Shown one piece after another: positions 40,074 to 48,984 of a stretch of 64,000 nucleotides of DNA. Each line of letters begins with the position of its first letter. Position 1 is the first letter of the stretch. The translations under genes were made by a program, and so were the position numbers. The notes beneath the pieces were generated by a model. It was not told the origin of the DNA and ran no database searches. It worked only from the letters and a program-made list of their open reading frames with translations. Origin of the DNA: Actinomadura syzygii. Lineage in GTDB: Bacteria > Actinomycetota > Actinomycetes > Streptosporangiales > Streptosporangiaceae. The DNA lies in contig NZ_VSFF01000002.1 in assembly GCF_008085905.1 (NCBI RefSeq), positions 372,001 through 436,000 of the forward strand. Direction: 5' to 3'.

Positions 40074-40585
40074 CGTCGTCGTCCTTCCGGGACGGCGGCG
40101 CACACCGCGTCGAGGACGTGCTCGTAGTCGCTGCCGTACGCGCGCAGCCCGCGCCGGAGCATGTCCAGCCCGGGGCGGTGGTCGGCGAGGAGCGGACGTC
40201 CCGCGTCGGGGTCGCGCGCCGCGAACTCCAGCATCAGCGGGAGGAAGTCGGGCAGTTCGCGGTCGGGTCCGACCCAGCCGTGCCGGCGGTAGTACGCCTT
40301 GAGCGACGCGAGCCGCCCGCCGCGGGTGCGGGTGTCGCCGTCGGTGTAGTAGGTGAGGTACAGGGTCCGGCGCCGGGTCCGGTCGAAGGTCGCGACGTAG
40401 CGGGCGCCGAGGTCGAGGGGGGTGCCGGTCCCGGCGGCGCGCTCGCAGAACCGCGCCAGGGACCGCGCGGCCGCCCCGCGCACCGCCGCGAGCGACCGGC
40501 TGACCAGCGATAACGTCTCGGGCCAGTCGTCACTGGGATAGCAGAGCAGCAGCGACGCCGACTGGTAGACGATCCGGTCGGTCAC
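40070..40585 (-). CDS. narJ: Nitrate reductase molybdenum-cofactor assembly chaperone
   Basis: A 171-aa helical cytoplasmic protein of the TorD/NarJ family (QSASLLLCYPSDDWPETL, LDLGARYVATFDRTRRRTLYLTYY, GRPLLADHRPGLDML). It binds the NarG N-terminus, helps insert the molybdenum cofactor and is not part of the final enzyme. The GTG start overlaps the narH stop by 4 bp. It is shorter than E. coli NarJ (236 aa), as is common in actinobacteria. Confidence 0.9.
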   Translation of the reverse strand: MTDRIVYQSASLLLCYPSDDWPETLSLVSRSLAAVRGAAARSLARFCERAAGTGTPLDLGARYVATFDRTRRRTLYLTYYTDGDTRTRGGRLASLKAYYRRHGWVGPDRELPDFLPLMLEFAARDPDAGRPLLADHRPGLDMLRRGLRAYGSDYEHVLDAVCAAVPEGRRR

Positions 40586-42210
40586 GCTCCCTCCCCGGCC
40601 TGCTCGCTCTCCTCGGTCGGCTCGGGGAAGAGGCCCGAGGGGCGCCCGTGGCCGTTCCAGTTCAGGAGGTTGACTCGGCGGGGTTCGGTGTCGCGGCGCT
40701 CCATCATGCCGGGGCCGCCGGGGCCGTCCAGGCTGCATCCGCTGTGCGCGAGGGGGTCGGGGTGGTCGTGGCCGTTCGCCGTGTACGCGGTCGGGATGAC
40801 GTACCGCTCCTCGTACTTGGCGAGGGCGAGCAGCCGGTACATGCCGCGCAGGTCGTCCACGCTCATGCCGACGCTGTGGGCGATCTCGGGGTCCTCGTCC
40901 TCGCCGAGGTTGACGCGGCGCATGTGCGCGCGCATCGCCGCGAGCCGGTGCAACGAGTACAGCACCGGGTCCGGGTCCCCGGCGGTGAACAGCTCGGCGA
41001 GGTAGGACACCGGGATCCGCAGCGACTCGATCGCGCCGAACAGGTTGCCCGCGTCCTCGCCGTCGTTGCCGGTGCCGGCGAGCGCGTCCACGATCGGGGA
41101 CAGCGGCGGGACGTACCAGACCATCGGCATCGTCCGGTACTCCGGGTGCAGCGGCAGCGCGACGCGGTACCGGCTGATCAGCGCGTGGACGGGCGACCTG
41201 CGCGCCGCGCTCACCCAGTCGTGCGGGACGCCGGACGCCTCGGCGGCGGCGGCGACGTCCGGGTCGTGCGGGTCGAGGAAGCAGCCGAGTTGCGCCGCGT
41301 AGAGGTCCTTCTCGTCCTCCACGGACGCCGCCTCCCCGACCCGGTCCGGGTCGTACAGGATGACGCCGAGGTAGCGGAGCCGTCCGACGCACGTCTCCGA
41401 GCAGACCGTGGGCTCGCCCGCCTCGATCCGCGGGTAGCACAGCGTGCACTTCTCGGCCTTGCCCGTCTGGTGGTTGAAGTAGACCTTCTTGTACGGGCAG
41501 CCGCTGACGCACATCCGCCAGCCGCGGCACCGGTCCTGGTCGACGAGGACGATGCCGTCCTCGATCCGCTTGTACATCGCCCCGGACGGGCAGGCCGCGA
41601 CGCACGACGGGTTGAGGCAGTGCTCGCAGATGCGCGGCAGGTAGAACATGAAGGCGTTCTCGTACTCCAGCCGCACGTCGTCGCTGACCTTGCGGAGGAC
41701 GGGGTCGTTCGCGGCGTGCTCGGGGCCGCCGCCGAGGTCGTCGTCCCAGTTCGGCCCCCACGTGATCGCCGTCGGCCGCCCGTCGATCAGCGAGCGCGGC
41801 GGCGCGGTCGGGACGTCGTCGCCGAGCGGCGCGTTGGTCAGGTTCTCGTAGTCGTAGGTCCAGGGCTGGTAGTAGTCGTCCAGGCCGGGGAGGTCGGGGT
41901 TGGCGAACAGGCGGGCGAGCCGCGCGAACCGCCCGCCCGCGCGGGGGACGAGCCGCCCGTGCTTCAGCGCCCAGCCGCCGCGCCAGGCGTCCTGGTCCTC
42001 GTAGCCGCGCGGGTAGCCCTGGCCGGGACGGGTCTCGACGTTGTTGAACCACGCGTACTCGACGCCGGGCCGGTTCGTCCACGTCTGCTTGCACGTCACC
42101 GAGCAGGTGTGGCACCCGATGCACTTGTCCAGGTTCATGACCATGGCGACCTGGGCCATCACCCGGCGGGGCGGCGTCTTCGCGCGGCCCGCGCGCTTCG
42201 TGCGGGGCAT
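40582..42210 (-). CDS. narH: Respiratory nitrate reductase beta subunit, iron-sulfur protein
   Basis: A 542-aa electron-transfer subunit. Four cysteine groups are visible: CIGCHTCSVTCK, CEHCLNPSCVAACP, CRGWRMCVSGCPYKK and CTLCYPRIEAGEPTVCSETC. The Trp in the third is the expected replacement that gives one [3Fe-4S] cluster beside three [4Fe-4S]. It passes electrons from NarI haem to NarG. The ATG overlaps the narG stop (ATGA), and the C-terminus overlaps narJ. All ligands are present. Confidence 0.96.
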   Translation of the reverse strand: MPRTKRAGRAKTPPRRVMAQVAMVMNLDKCIGCHTCSVTCKQTWTNRPGVEYAWFNNVETRPGQGYPRGYEDQDAWRGGWALKHGRLVPRAGGRFARLARLFANPDLPGLDDYYQPWTYDYENLTNAPLGDDVPTAPPRSLIDGRPTAITWGPNWDDDLGGGPEHAANDPVLRKVSDDVRLEYENAFMFYLPRICEHCLNPSCVAACPSGAMYKRIEDGIVLVDQDRCRGWRMCVSGCPYKKVYFNHQTGKAEKCTLCYPRIEAGEPTVCSETCVGRLRYLGVILYDPDRVGEAASVEDEKDLYAAQLGCFLDPHDPDVAAAAEASGVPHDWVSAARRSPVHALISRYRVALPLHPEYRTMPMVWYVPPLSPIVDALAGTGNDGEDAGNLFGAIESLRIPVSYLAELFTAGDPDPVLYSLHRLAAMRAHMRRVNLGEDEDPEIAHSVGMSVDDLRGMYRLLALAKYEERYVIPTAYTANGHDHPDPLAHSGCSLDGPGGPGMMERRDTEPRRVNLLNWNGHGRPSGLFPEPTEESEQAGEGA

Positions 42211-45200
42211 CAGTAGCTGACCTCCTGGGAGCGGCGCCGGATGACGGTGACGGCGTCCCGCTGGTTGCCGGTCGGACCGTGGTAGTTGGGCGCGAACGAC
42301 TGCTGGGCGTAGCCGCCGATGAGGTGCGTCGGCTTGATCAGGAGTTTGGTCAGCGCGTTGTGGACGCCGCCGCGCCGCCCGCCGGCCTGCGCCCGCGGGA
42401 CGTTCACCAGCCGTTCCTGCACGTGGTACATGAACACCGTGCCGGGCGGCATCCGGTGCGAGACGATCGCGCGGGCGACGACGACGCCGTTGGCGTTCAC
42501 CGCCTCGATCCAGTCGTTGTCGGCGACGCCGACCGCCGCCGCGTCCTGGACGCTCATCCAGATCACCGGCCCGCCCCTGGCGAGCGTCTGCATCAGCAGG
42601 TTCTCCTGGTACTCGGAATGGATCGACCATTTCGAGTGCGGGGTGACGTAGCGGACCGCGACCTCCCGGCCGTCCCCGGCGTCGTGCCGGCCGGGGCCGC
42701 TCTCGCCGAGCGCGGCGAGGTCCAGCGGCGGCCGGTAGATCGGGAGCTGCTCGCCGTACTCGATCATCCAGTCGTGGTCGAGGAAGAAGTGCTGGCGGCC
42801 GGTCAGCGTGTGCCAGGGCTTGGCGTGCTCGGTGTTGACGGTGAACGGCGAGTACCGCCGGTCGGGCGCCTCCTTGCCGGACCACTCGAAGCTCGCCCCC
42901 ACCTGGACGGGACGGTCCTGCGTGTCGGAGAACACGACCCGGCGCTCGGCGACGGACGCGCCGAGCTCGTCCAGGCCCGACTTCGGGCCGCAGCGTTCGG
43001 CGAGCCGCGCGAAGCCCTCGGCGGCGATGCGGCCGTTGGTCGTCCCCGACAGCGCGAGGATGGCCTCGCACAGCTTGACGTCGGTGTCCAGGAGGGGGCG
43101 GCCCTCCGCCGGGCCGTGCGCGACGGTCCCGGCGCGGGCCGCGAGCCAGGCGTCCTCGTGCTCGGCCCCGACCGTGATGCCCTTGGTCGTCAGGCCCTTG
43201 TCGCGGGTGAGCGGCCCGAGGGCGGCGAGCCGGTCCGCGACGGCGGTGTAGTCGCGTTCGACCACGGCGACCTGCGGGAGGTTGCGGCCGGGGCGGGCCG
43301 GCCGGCCGTCCCGCCAGTCCGGCACGGTCCCGCCCGGCTGCGCGGTCTCGCCGGGCGAGTCGTGCTGGAGCGCCGTCACGACCAGGTCGTGGACGACCTC
43401 CAGCCGCCCGCGCGCCAGCTCGCCGAGCCTGCGCGCCAGCCCGTGGAAGATCTCGAAGTCGGTGCGGGCCTGCCAGGGCGGGTTGATCGCGGGGGAGAAG
43501 GCGTGCACGTAGGGGTGCATGTCCGTGCTGGACAGGTCGTGCTTCTCGTACCACGTCGCGGCGGGCAGGACGAGGTCGGCGAACAGCGTCGTCGAGGTCA
43601 TCCGGAAGTCCAGCGCGACCATCAGGTCGAGCTTGCCGCGCGGGGCCTCGTCCCGCCAGGCGACGTCGCGGGGGCGGCGGCCGGACGGGGCCTCGCCCGC
43701 GGTGGCGGAGTCGTCCGCGCCGAGCAGGTGCCGGAGGAAGTACTCGTTGCCCTTCGCGGACGAGCCGATCAGGTTGGCGCGCCACACGGTGAGGACGCGC
43801 GGCCAGTTCTCCGGGGCGTCCGGGTCCTCGACGGCGAAGCCGAGGCGTCCCGCCTCGACCTCGTCGGCCACCCACTCCGAGGGGTCCCCGCCCGTCTCGT
43901 GGATCGTCCGGCCGAGGTCGATGGGGTTGCGCGCGAACGTCGGGTAGGACGGCATCCAGCCGAGCCGCGCGGACTGGGCGACGAGGTCGGCGGGGTGGCG
44001 TCCGGCGAACAGGCCAGGGCCGGTCGCGGACGACAGGGCGTCCGCCGAGTAGCTCTCGTACCGCCACTGGTCGGTGTGCAGGTACCAGTAGGGCGTGCCC
44101 GCCATCTGCCGGGACGGCCGCACCCAGTCGGCCGCCGTGGACATCTGCTGCCAGCCCGCCAGCGGGCGCACCTTCTCCTGCCCCACGTAGTGGGCCCAGC
44201 CGCCGCCGTTGACGCCCTGGCATCCGGTGAGCAGCAGCAGGGACAGGAACGACCGGTAGATGGTGTCGGAGTGGTACCAGTGGTTGGTGCCCGCGCCCAT
44301 CACGATCATCGACCGGCCGCGGGTGCGCTCGGCGTTGTCGGCGAACTCGCGGGCGATCGCCGCCGCGCGGGCGGCGGGAACGCCGGTGATCTGCTCCTGC
44401 CAGGCGGGGGTGCAGGGCGTGCCGGGGTCGTCGTAGCCGTCCGGCCACTCGCCGGGGACGCCGGGACGCGGCACGCCGTACTGGGCGAGCAGCAGGTCGA
44501 ACACGGTGGTGACCGTCCGGCCGGCGAACCGCCGCACCGGCACCCCGCGCCGGACGCTCTCCGCGCCCTCGGGCAGGTCGAACCGGGGCATCGCGATCTC
44601 GGCGTGCTCGCCCGACCCATGGAGCGTGAGGGCGGGCTCGATTCCGTCGAGGTCGAGGTTCCAGCGGCCCTCGCCCTCGGGCCCCCAGCGGTCGGCGAGC
44701 GTCCCGCCGGGCGCGACCGGCTCGCCGGTCCGCTCGTCGATCAGGAGCGGCTGCCACCGCCGGTCGTCCGCGGCCGCCGCCGTCTCCAGCCCGAGGTCGG
44801 CGGCCGTGACGAACTTGCCGGGGACCAGCCCGCCGGTCCCGTCGTCCCGCAGTTCCACCAGGAAGGGCAGGTCGGTGAACCGTTTGACGTAATCCTCGAA
44901 ATAGGGGGTCGAGCGGTCGACGAAATGCTCGCGGAGAATGATGTGGCCCATCGCCATCGCCAGTGCGCCGTCCGTTCCGGGATGCGGATGAAGCCATTCA
45001 TCGGCGAACTTCGTCGCGTCCGAGTAGTCCGGCGAGACGACCACGACCTTCTGCCCGCGATAACGTGCCTCGGTCATCCAGTGCGCGTCCGGAGTGCGCG
45101 TCACGGGGACGTTCGACCCCCACAGCAGGAGATATCCGGCATCCCACCAGTCGGCCGATTCCGGGACGTCGGTCTGGTCGCCGAAAACCTGCGGGGAGGC

Positions 45201-45926
45201 GACCGGAAGGTCGGCGTACCAGTCGTAGAACGACAGCATCGGCGCGCCGATCAGCGACATGAATCTCGCGCCCACCGCGTGCGACGCCATGGACATTGCA
45301 GGAATCGGTGAGAATCCCGCGACGCGGTCCGGGCCATAGGTCTGGATCGTGTGGAGATGGGCGGCGGCGGCGATCTCCAGGGCCTCGTCCCAGCCGATCC
45401 GGACGAGGCCGCCGTGCCCGCGCGCCGACTGGTACCGGACGCGCCGCTCGGGGTCGCCGGTGATCTCCGCCCAGGCGGCTACCGGGTCGCCGAGCCTGTC
45501 CCTGGCCTCCCGGTACATCTCCACCAGCACGCCGCGCGCGTGCGGGTAGCGCACCCGCGTGGGCGAGTATGTGTACCAGGAGAACGAGGCCCCGCGGGGG
45601 CACCCGCGGGGCTCGTACTCCGGACGGTCGGGCCCGACGCTCGGATAATCCGTCTGCTGGGTTTCCCAGGTGATCAGCCCGTCCTTGACGTATACCTTCC
45701 ACGAACAGGAACCGGTGCAGTTCACCCCGTGGGTGGAGCGGACGACGCGATCGTGCGCCCATCTCTCCCGATACGGAGCGTCATTCACGCCCTGATCGTC
45801 GCGATACACGGCTCGCAAGTCGCTCGTCGTCGGCGTATTCCTCAGGAACCGTCCCGCTTCCAGCAGCCGGGCCTCGACCTCCGCCGCCGCGCGTTCGGCG
45901 CGCCCACGCTTTCCCCGTACGACCAA
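42210..45926 (-). CDS. narG: Respiratory nitrate reductase alpha subunit, molybdopterin catalytic subunit
   Basis: A 1238-aa molybdo-bis-MGD enzyme of the DMSO-reductase superfamily that reduces nitrate to nitrite. The N-terminal HGVNCTGSCSW holds the His/Cys ligands of the FS0 cluster. SFYDWYADLPVASPQVFGDQ in two parts contains the Mo-ligand Asp segment typical of NarG. No Tat leader with an intact cleavage site is seen, so the site faces the cytoplasm. The start is TTG at 45926, supported by GGAGGAG 6 nt ahead; no nearer ATG/GTG has as good a ribosome site. The gene begins 85 nt after the upstream binding-protein gene. No narK transporter is seen in the window. Confidence 0.95.
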   Translation of the reverse strand: MVVRGKRGRAERAAAEVEARLLEAGRFLRNTPTTSDLRAVYRDDQGVNDAPYRERWAHDRVVRSTHGVNCTGSCSWKVYVKDGLITWETQQTDYPSVGPDRPEYEPRGCPRGASFSWYTYSPTRVRYPHARGVLVEMYREARDRLGDPVAAWAEITGDPERRVRYQSARGHGGLVRIGWDEALEIAAAAHLHTIQTYGPDRVAGFSPIPAMSMASHAVGARFMSLIGAPMLSFYDWYADLPVASPQVFGDQTDVPESADWWDAGYLLLWGSNVPVTRTPDAHWMTEARYRGQKVVVVSPDYSDATKFADEWLHPHPGTDGALAMAMGHIILREHFVDRSTPYFEDYVKRFTDLPFLVELRDDGTGGLVPGKFVTAADLGLETAAAADDRRWQPLLIDERTGEPVAPGGTLADRWGPEGEGRWNLDLDGIEPALTLHGSGEHAEIAMPRFDLPEGAESVRRGVPVRRFAGRTVTTVFDLLLAQYGVPRPGVPGEWPDGYDDPGTPCTPAWQEQITGVPAARAAAIAREFADNAERTRGRSMIVMGAGTNHWYHSDTIYRSFLSLLLLTGCQGVNGGGWAHYVGQEKVRPLAGWQQMSTAADWVRPSRQMAGTPYWYLHTDQWRYESYSADALSSATGPGLFAGRHPADLVAQSARLGWMPSYPTFARNPIDLGRTIHETGGDPSEWVADEVEAGRLGFAVEDPDAPENWPRVLTVWRANLIGSSAKGNEYFLRHLLGADDSATAGEAPSGRRPRDVAWRDEAPRGKLDLMVALDFRMTSTTLFADLVLPAATWYEKHDLSSTDMHPYVHAFSPAINPPWQARTDFEIFHGLARRLGELARGRLEVVHDLVVTALQHDSPGETAQPGGTVPDWRDGRPARPGRNLPQVAVVERDYTAVADRLAALGPLTRDKGLTTKGITVGAEHEDAWLAARAGTVAHGPAEGRPLLDTDVKLCEAILALSGTTNGRIAAEGFARLAERCGPKSGLDELGASVAERRVVFSDTQDRPVQVGASFEWSGKEAPDRRYSPFTVNTEHAKPWHTLTGRQHFFLDHDWMIEYGEQLPIYRPPLDLAALGESGPGRHDAGDGREVAVRYVTPHSKWSIHSEYQENLLMQTLARGGPVIWMSVQDAAAVGVADNDWIEAVNANGVVVARAIVSHRMPPGTVFMYHVQERLVNVPRAQAGGRRGGVHNALTKLLIKPTHLIGGYAQQSFAPNYHGPTGNQRDAVTVIRRRSQEVSY

Positions 45927-45977
45927 AACGCGCTCCTCCGCTGAGCCACGACGATCACACGAAGAAATTTCACGCGC

Positions 45978-45991
45978 CTTGACCAGTCAAG
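45978..45991. promoter_or_regulatory. Palindrome upstream of narG, possible Crp/Fnr-like or other regulator site
   Basis: CTTGACCAGTCAAG has 6-bp arms around CA and sits 52-65 nt before the narG start, in the only gap of the nar region. The TTGAC/GTCAA arms resemble Fnr-type half-sites, but the spacer is 2 nt instead of 4, so a different regulator is possible. Confidence 0.4.
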
Positions 45992-46011
45992 TCAATGGGT
46001 TTTGCCCAACG

Positions 46012-46992
46012 CTAACCTTGACGTGCTCCGGACTGCGGAGCGAACCACGAGTCGAGCGTGAAGTCCTTCCCGACGAGCTTTTGCTCGACGAGGAATGCCT
46101 TCGTCCCGTTGAGGAGCTTCAGCCCTTCCGGGGTGAACGGCGCGTCCGGAAGTTGTTCCTTCAACGTCGTCTTGACGGAGATGTCGGGCGCGTAGCCGCC
46201 GGTGCGCGCGACGAACGCGGTGTAGGCGGGCCAGTTCGCCTTCGCGACGGCGGCCGCCTTCGTCTCCGCCCGCTGCCACACCTTGACGATGTCCTTGTGC
46301 CCGGCCAGGTACTTCTCCGTCACCACCGTGGCGGACGTGCCGAGCAGGTCCGGGTGGTCGCGGGAGGCGACGTCGATCGACCGGTAGCCCTTCTTCTCCT
46401 CGGCCGCCTGGTCGGCGGAGACCAGGCCGCCCGCGTCGATCGAGTTCTTCTCCAGCGCCGCGATGATCGCGGGCGTGTACATGTGGATGATCTGCTTCGG
46501 CTTCACCCCCGCCTTCTGGAGCGCGCCGAGCAGGTAGCGGTGGATGTACGAGCCGGTCTGCACGCCGATCCGCTTGCCCTCAAGGTCCTTGAGGGACGCC
46601 GGCCCGCCGTCCTTCTTCGCGACGATCGCGGCGTCCAGCCGGACGGAGTTCAGCGACACGAGCCGGGTCGGCAGCCCCCGGCCCCGGCCGATGATCGCCG
46701 GGGTGTCCCCGTACATGCCGATGTCGAGGGACCCGCCGGCGAGCGCCTGGTTCAGGTCGGGGCCGTTCTGGAACGTCGCGACCTGGACCTTGCCGATCCC
46801 GGCCGCCTTCAGCTCGGGCAGCAGCTCCCCGCGCTCGTCGAGGAATCCGACGGCGCGGGTGAGCTTGTTGCCGACGCCCGAGCCGATCACGCCGACGCGG
46901 AGCGTCGCGGAGTCCCCGCCGCCCGCGGACGAGCCGCACGCCGTCGCGGCCAGGACGAGCAGGCCGGCGGTCAGGACCCGGGTGATTTTCAC
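46012..46992 (-). CDS. Sulfonate/nitrate/taurine-type ABC transporter substrate-binding lipoprotein (SsuA-like)
   Basis: A 326-aa lipoprotein with signal peptide ITRVLTAGLLVLAATAC, the lipobox Cys being near residue 19. The mature part is an SsuA/NrtA/TauA-type solute-binding domain: LRVGVIGSGVGNKL, ALAGGSLDIGMYGDTPAI, GKRIGVQTGSYIHRYLLGAL, VTEKYLAGHKDIVKVW. It should deliver an anionic ligand to the SsuC/SsuB-like proteins encoded upstream. Last gene of the sulfur operon, 25 nt after the ferredoxin gene. An alkanesulfonate, taurine or sulfate ester is favoured over nitrate because of the leader peptide and sulfatase nearby, though narG follows directly. Confidence 0.86.
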   Translation of the reverse strand: MKITRVLTAGLLVLAATACGSSAGGGDSATLRVGVIGSGVGNKLTRAVGFLDERGELLPELKAAGIGKVQVATFQNGPDLNQALAGGSLDIGMYGDTPAIIGRGRGLPTRLVSLNSVRLDAAIVAKKDGGPASLKDLEGKRIGVQTGSYIHRYLLGALQKAGVKPKQIIHMYTPAIIAALEKNSIDAGGLVSADQAAEEKKGYRSIDVASRDHPDLLGTSATVVTEKYLAGHKDIVKVWQRAETKAAAVAKANWPAYTAFVARTGGYAPDISVKTTLKEQLPDAPFTPEGLKLLNGTKAFLVEQKLVGKDFTLDSWFAPQSGARQG

Positions 46993-47017
46993 GATGATGC
47001 CTTTCTCGGAGGGGGTG

Positions 47018-47365
47018 TCAGGAGGTGAGGGGCGCGCGGGCGGCCCGGTCCAGGGACGGGCCGACCGCGAGCTTGGCGCCGGGGACGCGGCCCCGGCCCC
47101 AGCCGATCTGCTTGCGGTAGCTGCCGAGCAGGCCGTCCGCGGCGAGTTCCGCCTCGTCCGGCGGCTCGGGCAGCGGATGCGAGCGCGGGTCGACGAACAG
47201 GGCGTCGACCGGGCAGTACGCCTCGCACATGAAGCAGGTCTGGCAGTCGCTCTGCCGGTCGATCACCGGGATGCCGTCGGCGCCCCGGTCGAACACGTTC
47301 GTCGGGCACACCTCGATGCACTTGTCGCAGGCGATGCACCGCTCCCGCGAAACGATCTCGATCAC
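47018..47365 (-). CDS. Two-cluster ferredoxin, AprB-like
   Basis: A 115-aa protein with two [4Fe-4S] motifs, CIACDKCIEVCPTNVF (about 10-25) and CQTCFMCEAYCPVDAL (about 41-56), and a C-terminal tail of about 50 residues. The layout resembles the small beta subunit of APS reductase-like complexes. It overlaps the flavoprotein gene by 4 bp (GTGA), so the two most likely form one redox complex. Start GTG 47365. Confidence 0.87.
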   Translation of the reverse strand: MIEIVSRERCIACDKCIEVCPTNVFDRGADGIPVIDRQSDCQTCFMCEAYCPVDALFVDPRSHPLPEPPDEAELAADGLLGSYRKQIGWGRGRVPGAKLAVGPSLDRAARAPLTS

Positions 47366-48984
47366 GACGCCACCGCCAGTGCCTTCTCGGCGGGCGCGGC
47401 CTGCTCGGCGGGCGCGGCGGGGGCCGCTTCGGCGGTCTCCGGGCGGGTCCAGACGTCGTCGAGGCCGCCGGTGACGAGGCGGTGGTGCTGCGCCGGGTCC
47501 TGGTCGGGCAGGTCCTGGCGCTTGTGCATGCCGCGGGTCTCCGTCCGCGCGAGGGCGGCGGTGTACATCCAGCGGGCGTGCGCGGTCATCGCGGCGGCCG
47601 ACCGCGCCCGGACCGCCCCGGCGCCGTCCTCCACGAGGGATTCGCGCAGGTCGCGCCACGTCCCGTCGAGGGACTCCAGGGCCGGCGCGAGGCGGTCGCC
47701 GTGCCGCAGCAGGTTCTTCTCGTACGGCAGCACCTCCGCCTGGACGGCGGCGACGTACTCCGCGTGCCCACCGGCCGGACGTCCGGCCGGGCGGATGCCC
47801 GCCTCGCCGAGCGGCCGCACGGACCGGCGTCCGGCCCGTCCGCCGAGCGCCGTCGCGTGCCGCGCCGCGCCCTGCCCGGCCCACGTCCCGGACGACATCG
47901 CCCACGCCGAGTTGTGGCTGCCGCCGCCGGTGAACCCGCCGCAGATCAGCTCGCGGGTCGCGGCGTCGCCCGCCGCGAACAGGCCGGGGACGGTCGTCGA
48001 GCAGTCCGGCCCGGTGATCCGGATGCCGCCGGTGCCGCGCACGGTCCCCTCCGCGAGCAGCGTCACCGGGAACAGGTCGTGGAACGGGTCGATGCCCTGC
48101 CGGTCGAACGGGAGGAAGAAGTTCGCCTGCGCGAGCCGCATCGCGAGCTGCTCCTCCGGCGTCGCCCGGTCGATGCGGCACAGGACGGGCTCGGTGAGCA
48201 GCGTCCGCGCGATGACCGACCGGCCGCGCTGGCTGCCCGCGCCCTCCAGGACCGTCCCGTCCGCGTGGTAGAAGGTGGCGAACGAGTAGAACGCCGTCTT
48301 CGTCACGGACGTGAACGCCGGGGCGATCGCGTAGGCGTTGGAGAACTCCATCCCCGACAGCTCGGCGCCCGCCTCGGCGGCGAACAGCGCGCCGTCGCCG
48401 GTGTTGACGTCGCAGCCGAGCGCCTTGCTGAGGAACGCGCAGCCGCCGGTCGCGAGCACCACCGCACCGGCCTTGACCTGGAACGGGCGGTCGTCGCGCA
48501 GATGGTGCCCGGCGGCTCCCGCGACGGCGCCCGAGCCGTCCGCGAGCAGCTCGGTGACCGGGCTGTGGTCGAGGACGCGCACGCCCGCGCGGCGCACCCG
48601 CACGCGCATCCGCCGCATGTACTCGGGTCCTTGCAGGCCGCGCCGGATCTGGCGTCCGTCCGCGTCCACCGGGAACGGGTACCTGGAGATCTCGGCCAGC
48701 TCGTTCATGTTCGCGTACGTCTGGTCGAGGACACGGGCCATCCAGTCCCGGTCGGCGAGGTAGCCGCCGAGCCCCTCCCGGCTGGCCATCGCCTTCTCCC
48801 GGTCCTCCGGCCGCGGCTCGACGTACCAGACGCCGGTGCCGCCGGACGCGGTCGCGCCGCTCGTCCCGAGGTAGCCCTTGTCGGCGAGGACGACGCTCGC
48901 GCCCGCCTCCGCCGCCTTGATCGCGGCCCACGCACCCGCGGGCCCGCCTCCCGCGACGAAAACATCGGTGGTCAGATCGGTCAT
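47362..48984 (-). CDS. FAD-dependent oxidoreductase, fumarate reductase/AprA-like flavoprotein
   Basis: A 540-aa flavoprotein. It has the FAD site VAGGGPAGAWAA at the N-terminus, the histidyl-flavin-type region GTSGATASGGTG, AVVLATGGCAFLSKALGC, GGIRITGPDCSTTVPGLFAAGD, and a helical C-terminal domain with TETRGMHKRQDLP. It belongs to the fumarate reductase/succinate dehydrogenase/APS reductase alpha superfamily. With its coupled ferredoxin, inside an SsuABC-like operon, it probably carries out a redox step on an imported organosulfur compound. The reaction is not known to me. ATG start in an ATGA overlap with the ATPase gene. Confidence 0.82.
   Translation of the reverse strand: MTDLTTDVFVAGGGPAGAWAAIKAAEAGASVVLADKGYLGTSGATASGGTGVWYVEPRPEDREKAMASREGLGGYLADRDWMARVLDQTYANMNELAEISRYPFPVDADGRQIRRGLQGPEYMRRMRVRVRRAGVRVLDHSPVTELLADGSGAVAGAAGHHLRDDRPFQVKAGAVVLATGGCAFLSKALGCDVNTGDGALFAAEAGAELSGMEFSNAYAIAPAFTSVTKTAFYSFATFYHADGTVLEGAGSQRGRSVIARTLLTEPVLCRIDRATPEEQLAMRLAQANFFLPFDRQGIDPFHDLFPVTLLAEGTVRGTGGIRITGPDCSTTVPGLFAAGDAATRELICGGFTGGGSHNSAWAMSSGTWAGQGAARHATALGGRAGRRSVRPLGEAGIRPAGRPAGGHAEYVAAVQAEVLPYEKNLLRHGDRLAPALESLDGTWRDLRESLVEDGAGAVRARSAAAMTAHARWMYTAALARTETRGMHKRQDLPDQDPAQHHRLVTGGLDDVWTRPETAEAAPAAPAEQAAPAEKALAVAS

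Noticed and set aside
42279..45311. Plus-strand frame of 1010 codons opposite narG
   Set aside because: It is antisense to a fully conserved NarG; codon-bias artefact.
45978..45991. Confident Fnr box before narG
   Set aside because: The half-sites look right, but the 2-nt spacing is not the Fnr 4-nt spacing; kept only as a tentative element.
46012..46992. Nitrate-binding protein NrtA serving narGHJI
   Set aside because: It is in an operon with a sulfur leader peptide and SsuB/C-like proteins; membrane-bound NarG does not need an NrtABC importer.
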